This document shows, piece by piece, positions 5,227 through 5,480 of a stretch of 5,480 nucleotides of DNA (position 1 is its first letter; every line of letters starts with the position of its first letter). The stretch comes from Verrucomicrobiota bacterium (GTDB lineage: Bacteria > Verrucomicrobiota > Verrucomicrobiia > Chthoniobacterales > UBA10450). Made by a program: the position numbers and the translations under genes. The DNA lies in the NCBI GenBank assembly GCA_003218815.1, contig QHON01000068.1, positions 1 through 5,480 on the forward strand, in the 5' to 3' direction. The notes beneath the pieces were generated by a model, which saw only the letters and a list, made by a program, of their open reading frames with translations, had not been told where the DNA came from and made no database searches.

Positions 5227-5480
5227 TCATTTCTTTACTGCTTCGCCCCTCGGCGCGTTTTGCTGCGCGTAAATCATGACGCCCTTCAGCGCGTCGATCG
5301 CTCGCAACGTCTGTGGATCTTTCGCCTTAATGATGTTTTTCTCTTCGTCCGGTTTCACGTTGTCGGCATTGCGAAACGTGAAGAGTGCGCGCTCCTGCTC
5401 TGCCGTCATGGGAACCCGAATATTCGGCGTCACCCCATTTCCCTGAATGACCTGCTTGCTCGGCGTGTAGTATTTTGCCG
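5227..5480 (-). CDS. S41-family carboxy-terminal processing protease, C-terminal end (5' part outside window)
   Basis: The reverse strand is open from the window edge to the TGA at 5229-5227, giving 83 residues. It begins AKYYTPSKQVIQGNGVTPNI, the signature that closes the catalytic domain of CtpA/Prc-type S41 proteases (TA-(R/K)-YYTPSGRSIQ-G-GI-PDI). The remaining ~60 residues are charged (ALFTFRNADNVKPDEEKN, then KDPQTLRAIDALKGVMIYAQ) and form the C-terminal tail. These enzymes are exported Ser-Lys proteases that trim C-termini of envelope proteins; the catalytic residues and PDZ domain would lie upstream of the window and are not visible. A GTG at 5433-5431 inside the visible piece could look like a start, but the motif runs through it, so it is an internal Val codon. 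tsaD follows 75 bp downstream on the same strand and may share the transcript. Confidence 0.88.
   Translation of the reverse strand, partial: AKYYTPSKQVIQGNGVTPNIRVPMTAEQERALFTFRNADNVKPDEEKNIIKAKDPQTLRAIDALKGVMIYAQQNAPRGEAVKK

Noticed and set aside
5227..5433. Separate 68-residue gene starting at GTG 5433
   Set aside because: The S41 protease signature continues in frame upstream of this GTG to the window edge, so it is an internal codon of a larger protein.

Overview
The window looks like ordinary chromosomal DNA from a moderately GC-rich bacterium. The EF-Tu sequence, the style of the S41 protease C-terminus and the dispersed GC-rich hairpins between genes suggest a Verrucomicrobiota-type organism, perhaps a soil Chthoniobacterales relative. 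That assignment is an inference from general resemblance, because no marker gene here settles it. I see no phage genes, transposases, CRISPR arrays or obvious defence genes.

Layout. Positions 1-788 (minus) hold the N-terminal two thirds of tuf (EF-Tu), cut by the window edge. Directly upstream on the same strand is a tRNA-Thr(GGT) gene with an encoded CCA (856-931), so the unit reads tRNA-Thr then tuf, as in the thrT-tufB arrangement of enterobacteria. A 250-bp gene-free stretch (932-1181) carries its candidate promoters, a palindrome and a small hairpin. Positions 1182-2129 (minus) encode an exported six-TPR protein with a C-terminal membrane anchor. It diverges, across 78 bp, from a ten-helix EamA/DMT transporter (2208-3179, plus). 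This is followed on the same strand by an IspA-type farnesyl diphosphate synthase (3241-4125). Converging on it is tsaD (4177-5151, minus), the tRNA t6A37 threonylcarbamoyltransferase subunit. Upstream of tsaD on the same strand is the C-terminal end of an S41 carboxy-terminal processing protease (5227-5480), cut by the window edge.

How the parts relate. tRNA-Thr, EF-Tu and TsaD all belong to translation: TsaD modifies A37 of ANN-decoding tRNAs, which include the tRNA-Thr encoded here, and EF-Tu delivers that tRNA to the ribosome. The prenyl synthase supplies C15 precursors for quinone, undecaprenyl and possibly hopanoid synthesis. The TPR protein, the transporter and the protease are envelope proteins. 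The genes appear to be housekeeping neighbours rather than one dedicated system. The less usual signals are small: REP-like hairpins in the gene gaps, a palindrome over a possible tuf-unit promoter, a tiny upstream ORF in the tuf leader, and the tail-anchored TPR protein of unknown function.
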